Shown one piece after another: positions 63,371 to 64,000 of a stretch of 64,000 bases of DNA. A program made the position numbers and the translations under genes. This stretch comes from Prunella strophiata. Its lineage: Eukaryota > Chordata > Aves > Passeriformes > Prunellidae. Location: NCBI GenBank assembly GCA_036583965.1, contig JAZBQD010000001.1, forward strand, positions 15,181,892 through 15,245,891, written 5' to 3'. How positions within the stretch are numbered: the first letter of the stretch is position 1; each line of letters opens with the position of its first letter. Below the pieces are notes generated by a model that was not told the DNA's origin, did no database searches, and saw nothing but the letters and a program-made list of their open reading frames with translations.

Positions 63371-64000
63371 ATTTATGAGTGAGAAAGAGGGCGATGTGCA
63401 TTTACAAGCTAAGTGGAGATCACTGTTTTTAAACAGTCTTCACTACTAGGTCATGACAGATTTATGCATAAGCTTTTATCCCCATTGGCTGCCCTGGGTA
63501 TTACGTTGGTCTTTGTATGTTTTTTACTGATAGTAATTAGTTCTAGAATATCCTTTCAAAAATTCTCTTCTCCTTCCAGTGCATCTATAATTGCCCCTCA
63601 CATCTAAAAATCAATTTACTTTCATTAACAGGAACCTGCACAGTATCTAATCCTAGATTAGTTTTTCCAGAGCCCCCAGAGTGTCCAAAAATACTACCTG
63701 TAATTTTGTTGCTATAATGTGACTGTAAAATAGAATTTTAATCACATGCTGAAGGCAAATAAATGTTTATGCCACTAGAGGGTCTCAGCTATGTACCTGT
63801 GAAAGAAGTTAGGATTAGAAATGTGCATTCAGCTTGTAGCACAAAGGATCTTATTTTAGTTAAATTTATTTTCCACTGGTGCTACAATGTTTACTCACCC
63901 ACTATGACTATTTTCAGTGGTATTCTTTAAAAGTAAAAAAACACATGTGAGCATCTCAAAGGAAATATTAGCACCCAAATAGATTAGATGTAAGGGTTTA

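Larger units (their letters stand above)
63053..64000. other. Region upstream of PRLHR; no other gene seen
   Basis: Apart from the microsatellite and possible intron, this is AT-rich single-copy sequence without a supported coding exon. It holds a 15-base inverted repeat with TAATC arms at 63,647-63,661 and a CTCF-like core at 63,772-63,783. There is no CpG island, so the receptor promoter is either CpG-poor and tissue-restricted or lies beyond the window. Confidence 0.5.

Overview
The window is intergenic or gene-desert DNA from a bird, probably a songbird. The repeat content points there: several fragments of CR1 LINEs, two long terminal repeats of types I recognise from avian genomes, relics of the MIR-type SINE, and no Alu, L1 or other mammal-specific repeats. 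A non-avian reptile is less likely but not formally excluded.

Only one protein-coding gene is supported. It lies at the right end on the minus strand (61,901-62,935) and encodes a class A GPCR that I identify as the prolactin-releasing peptide receptor, PRLHR (GPR10). It is an uninterrupted coding exon, but as read here it carries two compensating one-base indels (an extra base at 62,626 and a missing base at 62,301-62,302). These throw the segment from TM3 to TM5 (108 codons) into the wrong frame without creating a stop. Both flanking parts and the displaced middle part are well conserved in their own frames, so this is either an assembly error or a very recent lesion. Just upstream are a 17-codon upstream ORF ending next to a non-ATG extension, a possible short 5' UTR intron, and a GT/GA microsatellite.

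The other 61 kb holds no gene I can support. Left third (1-21.8 kb): AT-rich single-copy sequence with three MIR-type relics, homopolymer tracts and candidate conserved non-coding blocks. Middle (21.8-46.5 kb): CR1 fragments at 21.9 and 42.3 kb, solo-type LTRs at 30.1 and 35.7 kb, the second of which runs directly into a 300-bp CpG-rich patch, and a second GC-rich patch with hairpins plus a four-arm inverted repeat at 39.6-39.9 kb. Right third (46.5-61.5 kb): a sense CR1 3' end at 46.5 kb, two related blocks (47.6-49.1 and 52.3-53.3 kb) that each contain a short GC-rich segment followed by decayed CR1 reverse-transcriptase sequence, and a striking minisatellite of 22 near-perfect 23-bp units at 56,555-57,060 made only of A and C on the plus strand. 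Because 23 is not a multiple of 3 and the unit has no stop in any frame, this minisatellite creates long spurious open frames on both strands.

Most long open frames elsewhere begin at GTG, TTG or CTG and resemble no protein I know; I treat them as chance. No tRNA, rRNA, CRISPR or bacterial-type features are present. Calls of repeats and conserved elements rest on recognition by eye, without database searches.
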